From contig NZ_JBLWFI010000002.1 of assembly GCF_048898065.1 (NCBI RefSeq), forward strand, positions 62,001 through 126,000: DNA of 64,000 nucleotides, in the 5' to 3' direction. The notes beneath the pieces were generated by a model, which had not been told where the DNA came from, made no database searches, and worked only from the letters and a program-made list of their open reading frames with translations. Source of the DNA: Tepidibacillus_B infernus. GTDB taxonomy: Bacteria; Bacillota; Bacilli; Tepidibacillales; Tepidibacillaceae. Shown here one piece after another: positions 48,074 to 56,133 of this stretch (positions are counted from its first letter, which is position 1; each line of letters opens with the position of its first letter). Made by a program: the position numbers and the translations under genes.

Positions 48074-49240
48074 ATGCTAAATTTTGATTTTTACAATCCA
48101 ACACATATTATTTTTGGTAAAAGTAGATTAGAGGAACTAAACAATCATATTCCAGCCGATGCTACTGTTTTAATAACCTATGGAGGTGGAAGTGCTAAAA
48201 AGAGTGGCCTTATCGACAAGGTTAAAACTGTACTTGGAAACAGGAAAGTTTATGAATTCGGCGGTATTGAGCCGAATCCTCGTTACGAAACATTAGTAAG
48301 GGCCGTAGAAATTGTGCGGGATAAAAATATTGATTTTCTGCTTGCAGTTGGCGGAGGGTCTGTTATTGACGGAACTAAATTCATAGCACTTGCTTCTTCT
48401 TACAAAGGAGATTCTCGTGATCTGCTGAAGTACGGCTTTACTCCTGTTACTTCTGAGATAGTAGGTGAAGTAGTTCCAATTGGAACAGTTCTTACATTAC
48501 CTGCTACTGGTTCTGAAGCAAACAGCGGAGCTGTTATAAGCTATGAACATGGAAAATTTCCAGTTATGAGCCCACTAGTTTTTCCTAAGTTTTCAATATT
48601 AGATCCGACCATTACTTTTACGCTTCCAAGGATTCAGGTTGCAAATGGAGTGATTGACGCGTTTGTGCATGTAACTGAGCAATATATTACATATCCTGTT
48701 GATGCCAAGGTGCAGGATAGAATAGCTGAGGGAATATTACAAACATTGATTGAAATAGGTGAAACTACAGTTAATGAATCGGAAAATTATGATGCGCGTG
48801 CAAACCATATGTGGTGTGCTACACTTGCATTGCAAGGTCTAGTCGGTGTCGGTGTTCCACAGGATTGGTCGGTTCATATGATCGGACATGAACTTACCGC
48901 GTTATTTGGTATAGATCATGGACAGACTTTAGCCATTGTATTGCCAGCACTACTGAAGATAAGACGGGATAAAAAACGGGCTAAACTTCTGCAATACGCA
49001 GAACGTGTATGGCATATAGAGAGTGGCAGCGAAGAGGAAAAGATAGACTTGGCAATCCAGAAAAGCAGAGAATTCTTTGAAAGCTTGGGTGTGAAGACTC
49101 GTCTGTCCCAATATGGCGTTGGAGCAGATCAAATACCGGTTATTGTTGAAAATCTAAAGGCTCATGGAATGACAGCGCTTTCTGAAACTCAGGATCTTAC
49201 ATTGGATATAAGCCAAAAGATTCTTGAGAGAGCACTGTAG
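48074..49240 (+). CDS. Iron-containing alcohol dehydrogenase (YqhD/BdhA type)
   Basis: 388 residues; ATG at 48074 (MLNFDFYNPTHIIFG) after GGAGGTTATT. Cofactor-binding AVGGGSVIDGTKFIA, then LPATGSEANSGAVI, and metal ligands in VIDAFVHVTEQY and MIGHELTALFGIDHGQT. It reduces aldehydes to alcohols with NAD(P)H. The original promoter (46377-46407) is AdhR-type, so it would be induced by aldehydes or electrophiles. The IS110 copy separates promoter and gene, so transcription now depends on readthrough or an outward promoter in the element. Confidence 0.93.
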   Translation: MLNFDFYNPTHIIFGKSRLEELNNHIPADATVLITYGGGSAKKSGLIDKVKTVLGNRKVYEFGGIEPNPRYETLVRAVEIVRDKNIDFLLAVGGGSVIDGTKFIALASSYKGDSRDLLKYGFTPVTSEIVGEVVPIGTVLTLPATGSEANSGAVISYEHGKFPVMSPLVFPKFSILDPTITFTLPRIQVANGVIDAFVHVTEQYITYPVDAKVQDRIAEGILQTLIEIGETTVNESENYDARANHMWCATLALQGLVGVGVPQDWSVHMIGHELTALFGIDHGQTLAIVLPALLKIRRDKKRAKLLQYAERVWHIESGSEEEKIDLAIQKSREFFESLGVKTRLSQYGVGADQIPVIVENLKAHGMTALSETQDLTLDISQKILERAL

Positions 49241-49246
49241 TTTTAT

Positions 49247-49381
49247 GTCATAATTTGGCATGGTGCTACGCCAGATAGTTGGTTTGTGCATGTCGGAATA
49301 AACACTAATCCTCAAAAAGGGGATGCTGAATGTCTGGAACCCGTAACGGATGAAGAGTATTTTAAACAAAAAGCTGGATGA
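49247..49381 (+). pseudogene. Cupin-domain protein, C-terminal remnant
   Basis: 45 codons (HGATPDSWFVHVGINTNPQK, LEPVTDEEYFK) match the C-terminus of small cupins often found in AdhR-type clusters. There is no start codon and the N-terminal half is lost just after the ADH stop. Confidence 0.6.
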
Positions 49382-49410
49382 TTCGCAAGGTGATTTGTCA
49401 TTCAGCTTTT
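49369..49410 (+). terminator. Terminator after ADH/cupin remnant
   Basis: AAAAGCTG (49369-49376) pairs with CAGCTTTT (49403-49410), with an inner ATGA/TCAT stem, then CTTAT. Confidence 0.7.
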
Positions 49411-49469
49411 CTTATAGGTCAATGAAGTTAAACTGGAAAGTGAGTAAGATCTTCTTTTTTTCAAAGGAC

Positions 49470-49500
49470 TTGACTTGGAGTTAACTCCAAGTGTTATGAT
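49470..49500 (+). promoter_or_regulatory. Autoregulated MerR promoter with 19-bp spacer
   Basis: TTGACT (49470-49475), 19-bp spacer, TATGAT (49495-49500). The palindrome CTTGGAGTTAACTCCAAG lies at 49474-49491. It is identical to the ADH operator, so one regulator serves both. Confidence 0.85.
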
Positions 49501-49525
49501 ATCGGATATCAGGAGATGAAACCAT

Positions 49526-49912
49526 ATGACTATTACAGAAGTGAGTGAAAAATTTAATGTTTCACAGGATACACTCCGCTATTATGAACGCATCGGACTG
49601 ATTCCTCGTGTGAACCGTAATAAAAGCGGAATCAGGGATTATACTGAAGAAGACTGTAAGTGGGTCGAGTTTATCATATGTATGCGGAATGCAGGTCTTC
49701 CGATTGAAGTATTGATTGATTATGTTGAGCTGTTTCAACAGGGTGATGCGACCATTGAGGCCAGAAAAGAACTTTTGACCGAGCAGCGTAAGCAGTTAAT
49801 TGCAAGAATGGAAGATATGCAGAAAACACTGGAACGCCTGAATTATAAAATTGCAGTATATGAACAGATAGTAGTTGAAAAAGAAAAAGAACTAAAGAGA
49901 TCGGAGAATTAA
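49526..49912 (+). CDS. MerR-family regulator (AdhR/NmlR-like)
   Basis: 128 residues; start ATG (MTITEVSEKF). The winged HTH TITEVSEKFNVSQDTLRYYE with RIGLIPRVNR is typical of the AdhR/NmlR group, followed by the dimer coiled coil (LLTEQRKQLIARMEDMQKTL). These sense reactive aldehydes, usually through a conserved Cys; here Cys occurs at about residues 46 and 51 (DCKWVEFIICM). It binds the two identical operators at 46381 and 49474, and originally led an operon with the aldo-keto reductase cut by IS110 copy 2. Confidence 0.88.
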   Translation: MTITEVSEKFNVSQDTLRYYERIGLIPRVNRNKSGIRDYTEEDCKWVEFIICMRNAGLPIEVLIDYVELFQQGDATIEARKELLTEQRKQLIARMEDMQKTLERLNYKIAVYEQIVVEKEKELKRSEN

Positions 49913-49957
49913 TTATATGGGCACCAAAATGTATTGGCACGCAAAATCAAAGGAGGA

Positions 49958-51602
49958 TTTAGCGTGAAAAATAAGCTTAAATTTGGTAAAAAAGGGCGCA
50001 GCAAACTAAGGTCTTTAAAGACCTAAAAAAAATCAAGCTTTGGTTTTAAGCTACAGAAATGTCAGAAGCCTTTATTATACCTTGGGCAATTAGGAGTTTT
50101 ATTGCCTGATTAATAGCTTTCTCTTTCTGCTTGTCCTGCATTTCTTGTGGCATATCAATTTTATACAAGTCGCTTGGATTCCACACTTCGCCAGTAACAA
50201 ACATATTGTATATGGCGGTGAGTATCATCCTTGCAATAGCGATTATGGCTCTTTTTTTGCCTCTCCTTTTAGAAATGCGTTCGTACTTGATTTTGTAGTA
50301 AGGAGACTTATCCGATTTCACGGCTGCATGGGCAACTTGTACCAATGCAGGTTTGAGGTATACACCGGCACGTGTAATACGGACAGATTTCTTCTTACCA
50401 GCAGATTCATTATTGCCAGGTGTTAGTCCCGCCCAGCAGCACAAACGCTTGGAGTTGGCAAATTGAGACATATCTGTACCAATCTCGGAGATAATGGTGA
50501 TTGCAGATGCTCTATTAACTCCGGGAATGGTACATAAAAGGTTAATGGCACTTTCATAAGGTTCGACCAACTTATCCAGTTTTTCGTCCAGTTCAGCAAT
50601 CGAATTGGTTACGAAGTCGAGGTGAGAACGAACCATGATCATACGTTCTTTTTGTTCCTGAGTCATTTGGTATCCTTCAATAGATTCAACCACGTTATCT
50701 GCTTTTTTTTTCAAAGATTTATGAAGAAGAGAAGTACAGTATTCCGGGTCAAAGGTATCAGAGGAAATCAGATAGTCCGTGATGGAAGTGGCAGATTTGC
50801 CAAACATGTCGGAAACGACAGCATCAAGGGCTACATTACAGACTGTGAAAGCGTTTTGAAAACGGTTCTTTTCACTGCTTCTACAAGAAACAAGTTTAGA
50901 ACGGTAGCGAGTGTATTCACGAAGAATACGGACTGGTTTATTAGGGATATAGCTTCCTGGTACTAAACCAAGGCGGAAAAGGTCAGCAATCCACTTAGAA
51001 TCTTTTTTATCATCCTTATTTCCTTTTACAGCCTTCACCCATTTGGGGTTAGCAACAGTCATACGGATGGTATCTTCCAAAAGATTGTAGACAGGAACCC
51101 AATATTTCCCGGTCGATTCCATGCACATATCATAGCAGTTGTTATCAATCAGCCACTGCTTGAATTGAAGAATGGAATTGTTAAAAGTAGAAAATCTCTT
51201 TTTTGAATAATGAGGGGTAATCCCCTGTGAAGTAATAATTGTGGCGACGAGAAAAGTCTTATGCACATCGACACCGCAACAGATAGGATAAACAACTTTC
51301 ATGGCACAGCCTCCTTTCATAATTGGAGGAAGAAGACATTGACTGAACCATCACACATTTAACAAAGAGCTAAAACAATGATTAGCGTGCGGTCTTATAG
51401 AACCACTTATTTGTGCTTGAAAGATGATTCTTACACTGGTTATTATACTGTTTTGAACTGAGAAGTAATCTACGACTCACCTCGCCGTGCTTTGTAGTAT
51501 ATCTTCTCCTTAAGTTAATCATAGCAAAGTGGTGAAAGCCGCACACCATTTTTCATTACTATTTGTGCCGCCAGCGCTAGCGGCGGAATGGAGGTTATTA
51601 TG
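49958..51602 (-). mobile_element. IS110-family insertion sequence, copy 2
   Basis: Identical to 46432-48076. The left flank is AAAGGAGGA after the MerR gene; the right limit is GGAGGTTATTATG fused to the decayed reading frame of an aldo-keto reductase. Again it sits between Shine-Dalgarno and start. Confidence 0.88.
50046..51302 (-). CDS. IS110-family transposase, copy 2
   Basis: 418 residues, identical to copy 1 (46520-47776), with the same ribosome site, DEDD-domain motifs and C-terminal Ser domain. Its presence 3526 bp from its twin, in direct orientation, makes the ADH-MerR segment deletable by homologous recombination. Confidence 0.95.
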   Translation of the reverse strand: MKVVYPICCGVDVHKTFLVATIITSQGITPHYSKKRFSTFNNSILQFKQWLIDNNCYDMCMESTGKYWVPVYNLLEDTIRMTVANPKWVKAVKGNKDDKKDSKWIADLFRLGLVPGSYIPNKPVRILREYTRYRSKLVSCRSSEKNRFQNAFTVCNVALDAVVSDMFGKSATSITDYLISSDTFDPEYCTSLLHKSLKKKADNVVESIEGYQMTQEQKERMIMVRSHLDFVTNSIAELDEKLDKLVEPYESAINLLCTIPGVNRASAITIISEIGTDMSQFANSKRLCCWAGLTPGNNESAGKKKSVRITRAGVYLKPALVQVAHAAVKSDKSPYYKIKYERISKRRGKKRAIIAIARMILTAIYNMFVTGEVWNPSDLYKIDMPQEMQDKQKEKAINQAIKLLIAQGIIKASDISVA

Positions 51603-51846
51603 TAAAATGTAATTTTGAACAATGGTGTCGTGATGCCTATTTTGGGCTTTGGAGTTTATCAGATTACTGATGAGAAGGAATGCGAGCAGTGTGTTTTATG
51701 ACGCGCTTATAACAAATGAAGAGCAGGTGCAACAATGCACAATAGGTACGTTTCGTTCTACGGTAAAGAACCAGGGGATCCAGCAAAACTTGCTAAGGAA
51801 CGGATTAATAAAAATCTTAAATCTATAGGAAAGTGAGGACTATTCA
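51600..51846 (+). pseudogene. Aldo-keto reductase N-terminal fragment plus unknown C-terminal fragment
   Basis: ATG at the IS110 edge is followed by TAA, then the same frame gives NVILNNGVVMPILGFGVYQI, the start of an aldo-keto reductase, which stops at 51701 after about 30 codons. The rest of the gene is gone. From about 51735 to 51837 a different frame gives NRYVSFYGKEPGDPAKLAKE, the tail of another, unidentified oxidoreductase-like protein. Confidence 0.6.
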
Positions 51847-51847
51847 A

Positions 51848-52834
51848 GTGGAATATACGAAACTTGGTAATACGGGATTAGATGTATCTAGACTTTGCAT
51901 TGGGTGTATGGGTTTTGGAGTAGCGGAACGTTGGATTCATCCATGGGTAATTGATGAGGAGAGCAGTCGTCCTGTTATTAAAAAAGCTCTTGAATTAGGT
52001 ATCAATTTTTTTGATACTGCGAATGTGTATTCCGACGGGACAAGCGAGGAAATAGTTGGACGAGCTTTAAAGGATTTTGCTAATCGGGATGAAATTGTCA
52101 TTGCGACCAAGGTTTATTTTCCAATGCATGAAGGTCCAAACGGTAAAGGTCTTTCTCGAAAGCATATCATGAGCGAAATTGATAAGAGTCTTAAACGTCT
52201 CGGAACAGATTATGTGGATCTGTATCAGATTCATCGCTGGGATTATAATACTCCGATTGAAGAAACAATGGAAGCACTCCATGATGTAGTAAAGGCTGGC
52301 AAGGCAAGATACATCGGTGCTTCTGCGATGTATGCATGGCAGTTTTTGAAGGCGTTGCATGTGGCTGAGAAAAATGGCTGGACTCGGTTTGTATCGATGC
52401 AAAATCATCTTAACCTCATTTACCGTGAAGAGGAACGAGAGATGCTACCACTATGTAAGGAAGAAAAAATTGGTGTGATTCCATATAGCCCGCTTGCATC
52501 TGGAAAATTGACCCGTGATTGGTCGGAAACCACCCTCCGTTCTGAAACGGATCAAGTTCAAAAATCTAAATACGGTGCCACTGAAAATACCGACCGTATT
52601 GTTGTAGAACGGGTTGCGGAAATCGCCAAAAAACATGGTGTACCAAGAGCCCAAATCGCACTCGCCTGGTTGCTACAGAAAGAACCAGTAACAGCTCCTA
52701 TTATTGGTGCTACGAAAATTTCCCATCTTGAAGATGCGGTTGCTGCTCTTTCAGTGAAGTTAACAACTGAAGAAATTGCCTATTTGGAAGAACCTTATGT
52801 TCCGCATCCTGTAGTTGGTCCTATAAATTTTTAA
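51848..52834 (+). CDS. Aldo-keto reductase
   Basis: 328 residues from GTG at 51848 (MEYTKLGNTGLDVS), with GTGAGGAC upstream; GTG at 51833 is an alternative. TIM-barrel oxidoreductase with the catalytic set Asp/Tyr in FFDTANVYS, Lys in IATKVYF and His in YQIHRWD, plus NADPH-binding PIIGATKISHLEDAV. It reduces aldehydes and ketones in the cytoplasm. Part of the AdhR-like cluster. Intact. Confidence 0.93.
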   Translation: MEYTKLGNTGLDVSRLCIGCMGFGVAERWIHPWVIDEESSRPVIKKALELGINFFDTANVYSDGTSEEIVGRALKDFANRDEIVIATKVYFPMHEGPNGKGLSRKHIMSEIDKSLKRLGTDYVDLYQIHRWDYNTPIEETMEALHDVVKAGKARYIGASAMYAWQFLKALHVAEKNGWTRFVSMQNHLNLIYREEEREMLPLCKEEKIGVIPYSPLASGKLTRDWSETTLRSETDQVQKSKYGATENTDRIVVERVAEIAKKHGVPRAQIALAWLLQKEPVTAPIIGATKISHLEDAVAALSVKLTTEEIAYLEEPYVPHPVVGPINF

Positions 52835-52867
52835 GTAGTAGTGTTTCAATAATATCTTTTTGAAAGC

Positions 52868-52905
52868 AAAACCCTGATTTCCTTATACGGGAAGTCGGGG
52901 TTTTT
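52868..52905 (+). terminator. Terminator after aldo-keto reductase
   Basis: AAAACCCTGATTTCC (52868-52882) pairs imperfectly with GGGAAGTCGGGGTTTT, followed by T. It ends the oxidoreductase cluster. Confidence 0.7.
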
Positions 52906-52976
52906 ATGTTTGAAGCATGCGAATGGAATAAATAAAATCGATATTCCAAAAATGTAAACTGTGTCAATATTAGCTT

Positions 52977-53513
52977 TCCGATGATGTCTGTTGGAAGTAT
53001 GGTATGCCCCCTGCGGGAAACGCCAACTATGCCTGGATACAGCATATTATTTCCAAGCTCTTGCCAAACGGGGTAGCGGCCAATGTAACCATTCCCGCCT
53101 GCCTGTGGTTCTTAACAAAGAATAAAAAATACGCAGGCCGGGATCGCAGCAATGAAATCCGCTTTATTGATGCCCGCAAGATGGGTACGATGGTTGACCG
53201 CAAGCACAGGGAACTTGATTATGAGACAGAGATAAAATATATCACCGATATATACCACAAATGGAAAAAGGGAGAAGGTTACAAGGATATCAAAGGATTC
53301 TGCAAATCTGCCACTTTGGATGAAGTGCGCTCCCATGAATATATTCTCACCCCCGGCAGGTACGTGGGCATTGAAGAACGGGTCGATGACGGGGAGCCTT
53401 TTGATGAAAAGATGACAAGGCTTATCGGTGAGCTTGCCGCGATGTTTGCAAAGCGCAAGTCTCTGGAGGAGGAAATCCGTAAAAGACTGGGGGCGATTGG
53501 GTATGAGTTTTGA
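52977..53513 (+). pseudogene. hsdM: Type I restriction methyltransferase (HsdM) remnant
   Basis: It begins mid-gene at SDDVCWKYGMPPAGNANYAW, the region after the NPPF motif of HsdM. It then jumps from LPNGVAAN straight to VTIPACLWFLTKNK, missing about 45 residues in frame. The C-terminus (ARKMGTMVDRKHRELDYETE, IKGFCKSATLDEV, YVGIEERVDDGEPFDEKM) is complete. Both AdoMet and catalytic motifs are lost. It was the first gene of an hsdM-rhuM-hsdS locus. Confidence 0.85.
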
Positions 53514-54298
53514 TAATAACTCTGAAATCTTATTCTATCAAACAGAAGATGGCCAAACCAAAATCGATGTTGTTTCAGACCAGCAAACAGAATGTTAGTC
53601 TGCATATCAATAATGTTTTCAAGGAAGGCGAACTCAATGAGCTTTCAGTTGTCAAGGAATACTTGACAACTGCTGCCGACGGTAAGAAATATAAGACGAA
53701 ATTTTATAACTTGGATGTCATAATTTCTGTTGGCTACCGGGTTAAGTCCCACGAGGCACTCAGTTCAGGATCTGGGCAACCCAAAGACTTAAGGAATATA
53801 TCATCAAAGGCTTTACTATGAATGATGACTTGCTGAAAAAAGCGGGCGGCGGCAATTACTTTGAGGAATTATTGGAGCGTATCCGGGATATCCGCTCCTC
53901 AGAAAAGGTATTTTACCGGAAGGTTTTAGATATCTATGCAACCAGTATTGACTATTCTCCTGACGCTGTCATTTCGCAGCAGTTTTTTCAGACTGTCCAG
54001 AACAAAATGCACTGGGCGGCCCATGGGCATACTGCTTCAGGCAATCCGCAGAAAACCCATGTACATGGCCGACTGGGTAAGTAAATTAGACGAGTTCCTT
54101 AAGATGAGCGACAGTGAGATTCTTACGCACGTAGGCAAAATCAGCCACCAACAGGCTACTCAAAAGGCAATAGAAGAGTATGAGAAGTATACGGAACGGA
54201 CCAAAAATGAGCTTTCAGAGGTTGAAAAGCACTTTTTAGAGAGCATAGATAAGACTGCAAAGAAGCTTAAAGGGAAAAAAGGGAAGTGTTGGAGGTAA
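53503..54298 (+). pseudogene. RhuM-family protein, several frameshifts
   Basis: ATG at 53503 overlaps hsdM and gives NNSEILFYQTEDGQTKIDVV. The frame then breaks into TSKQNVSLHINNVFKEGELN, AADGKKYKTKFYNLDVIISV, GNYFEELLERIRDIRSSEKV and, finally, KTYMYMADWVSKLDEFLKMS to 54298. Together these cover the known RhuM family, commonly placed between hsdM and hsdS. At least three frame changes and a short deletion. Function of the family is unclear. Confidence 0.8.
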
Positions 54299-54304
54299 TG
54301 GGGT

Positions 54305-55035
54305 GTGAGTTTTAGTAAGTGGAGAGAGGTTAAACTTGGTGATGTATGCGAAAGTGTGTCAAATACACATTCTTTTGAATAGTCAGAGTTGATATTTCTA
54401 AATACATCTGATGTTTATGACGGCTCAATTTTGCTTAATAAATATTCGCCTGTTGCGGATATGCCTGGCCAAGCCAAGAAAAAATCGATAATAAATTCCT
54501 TTATTTGTATCTAACGTCAAATGAGGTGCTAGACACTTTACAACAAGTCGCAGAAGCACGCTTTGGAACGTTTCCACAAATTACTTTTAGTCAAGTAGCA
54601 GAGTTGAACGTAAATCTTCCTCCACTTCCTGAGCAAAAGGCAATCGCCGCCACACTATCGGCTATTGACGACATGAAGCTCAACAACCAAATCAACAAGA
54701 CCCTTGAAGAAATGGCGCAGGCAATTTTTAAGTCCTGGTTTGTGGACTTTGAGGAAAGCGAACTGGGGCTGATACCTAAGGGATGGAAAGTTGGGAGTTT
54801 TGGAGATATCGCCTATATTAGTACTAAAGCAGTAAATCCTCAAAAATATCCTGAAACTGTTTTTGAACACTTTAGCATCCCGCTTTATGACGAAGGTAAA
54901 TTTTCTGCGTTTGAAAAAGGTGAATTGATAAAGAGCAATAAATATGTAATAGACGGTTATAGCAACAGTAATATAAAAACACAATCCGTTTTATCGGACA
55001 CCTCTAGTGATATTATGGTATCATTGGAGGTGTAA
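54305..55035 (+). pseudogene. hsdS: Type I specificity subunit (HsdS) remnant
   Basis: GTG at 54305 gives SFSKWREVKLGDVCESVSNT; TAG at 54380-54382 replaces an expected Lys. After another break near 54500, the first target-recognition domain resumes (ARFGTFPQITFSQVAELNVN, LPPLPEQKAIAATLSAIDDM) with the central coiled coil and the start of the second domain (PKGWKVGSFGDIAYISTK). It ends at 55035 in unrelated sequence. HsdS chooses the DNA site of type I enzymes. No hsdR is present. Confidence 0.83.
54985..55000 (+). promoter_or_regulatory. Operator-like dyad upstream of WYL gene
   Basis: TCCGTTTTATCGGACA, a near-palindrome 73 bp before the WYL start. It shares TCCGTTTTAT with the site at 56069-56086. 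Confidence 0.5.
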
Positions 55036-55072
55036 TTATTTGGAATAATGTTGCAATTATAGGGGTGCACTT

Positions 55073-56059
55073 ATGGCAAAAAGCTCTAACCAGAAGTTGA
55101 AAATTCTATACTTAATGAAAATGCTTCTTGAAAAAACTGATGAGAAAAATACAATGACAATAAATGACATGATAGCAGAACTTGGACGCTATGGCATTAC
55201 TGCTGAGCGAAAATCAATTTACGACGATATAGAGGTCTTACGTCATTACGGAATAGATATTGCTACTCGGAAAACAAAAACTACGGATTATTTTGTGGCA
55301 AACCGTCCTTTTGAATTACCGGAATTGAAACTATTGGTTGATGCTGTTCAATGTTCGAAATTTATTACATATAAAAAGAGTAATGACCTTATAAAAAAGA
55401 TCGAGAGCCTGGCAAGCTCAAATCAAGCTGCATTACTTCATCGCCAAGTTTATGTGGCAAACAGAGTTAAGGCTATAAATGAAAACATTTATTATAATGT
55501 GGACAGGCTTCACATGGCAATAGCAGAAAATAAGCAGGTATCTTTCAAGTATTTTGACTACGATATCAAAAAAGAAAAGAAATATCGAAAGAATGGAGAA
55601 CTTTATTTTGTAAGTCCTTACGCTTTATCCTGGGATGATGAAAATTATTATCTTATTACCTTCTCAGAAAAATATAATGATTTCACCCATTATCGAGTTG
55701 ACAGAATGTCAAATATCGAAATTGTAGATCAGCCAAGAGCGGTGCTACCGGACAATGAGCAATTTAACATTGCTGACTATTCAAAAAAAGTATTTAATAT
55801 GTTCGGTGGAGAAGAAGAGACGGTAAAATTAAAATTTGATAATTCACTTGTTAATGCTGTTATAGACCGTTTTGGAAAGGATGTTACGTTAGACAAAGTT
55901 GATGAAAATAGTTTTTCAGTGAGGATAAATATTGCACTTAGTTCAACCTTTTTTGCTTGGTTAGCACAGTTTGGAAATAAAGTGAAGATATTATCACCGG
56001 AGAGTGTTATTGAAAAATATAAGCACATTATTCAGGAGATTTTAGAGCAATATAAATAG
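55073..56059 (+). CDS. WYL-domain transcriptional regulator
   Basis: 328 residues; ATG after AGGGGTGCACTT. N-terminal winged HTH (MTINDMIAELGRYGITAERK SIY region), a central WYL domain (about 145-215; VSFKYFDYDIKKEKKYRKNG, FVSPYALSWDDENYYLITFS, YRVDRMSNIEIV) and the C-terminal WCX region. WYL proteins bind nucleic-acid-type ligands and often control defence genes. It probably regulates itself and the DUF4139 gene through the shared dyad. Intact next to dead restriction genes. Confidence 0.88.
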   Translation: MAKSSNQKLKILYLMKMLLEKTDEKNTMTINDMIAELGRYGITAERKSIYDDIEVLRHYGIDIATRKTKTTDYFVANRPFELPELKLLVDAVQCSKFITYKKSNDLIKKIESLASSNQAALLHRQVYVANRVKAINENIYYNVDRLHMAIAENKQVSFKYFDYDIKKEKKYRKNGELYFVSPYALSWDDENYYLITFSEKYNDFTHYRVDRMSNIEIVDQPRAVLPDNEQFNIADYSKKVFNMFGGEEETVKLKFDNSLVNAVIDRFGKDVTLDKVDENSFSVRINIALSSTFFAWLAQFGNKVKILSPESVIEKYKHIIQEILEQYK

Positions 56060-56068
56060 TTAAAACAC

Positions 56069-56086
56069 TGTCCGTTTTATTGTACA
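56069..56086 (+). promoter_or_regulatory. Operator-like dyad upstream of DUF4139 gene
   Basis: TGTCCGTTTTATTGTACA, an imperfect palindrome 48 bp before the DUF4139 start, sharing TCCGTTTTAT with 54985-55000. A candidate WYL-regulator binding site. Confidence 0.5.
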
Positions 56087-56133
56087 TATTGTTTGATACA
56101 ATTTAATTTATTATAGGGAGGTGTAGTATCATT

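Larger units (their letters stand above)
46432..48076 (-). mobile_element. IS110-family insertion sequence, copy 1
   Basis: 1645 bp identical to 49958-51602. The limits are set by where the two copies diverge, so true ends may be a few bases inside. The left flank is AAGGAGG and the right limit ends GGAGGTTATTATG, so the element sits between a ribosome binding site and a start codon. Long untranslated DNA (about 300 bp) lies upstream of the transposase, as in IS110 elements that encode a bridge RNA. No terminal inverted repeats are seen. Confidence 0.88.
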
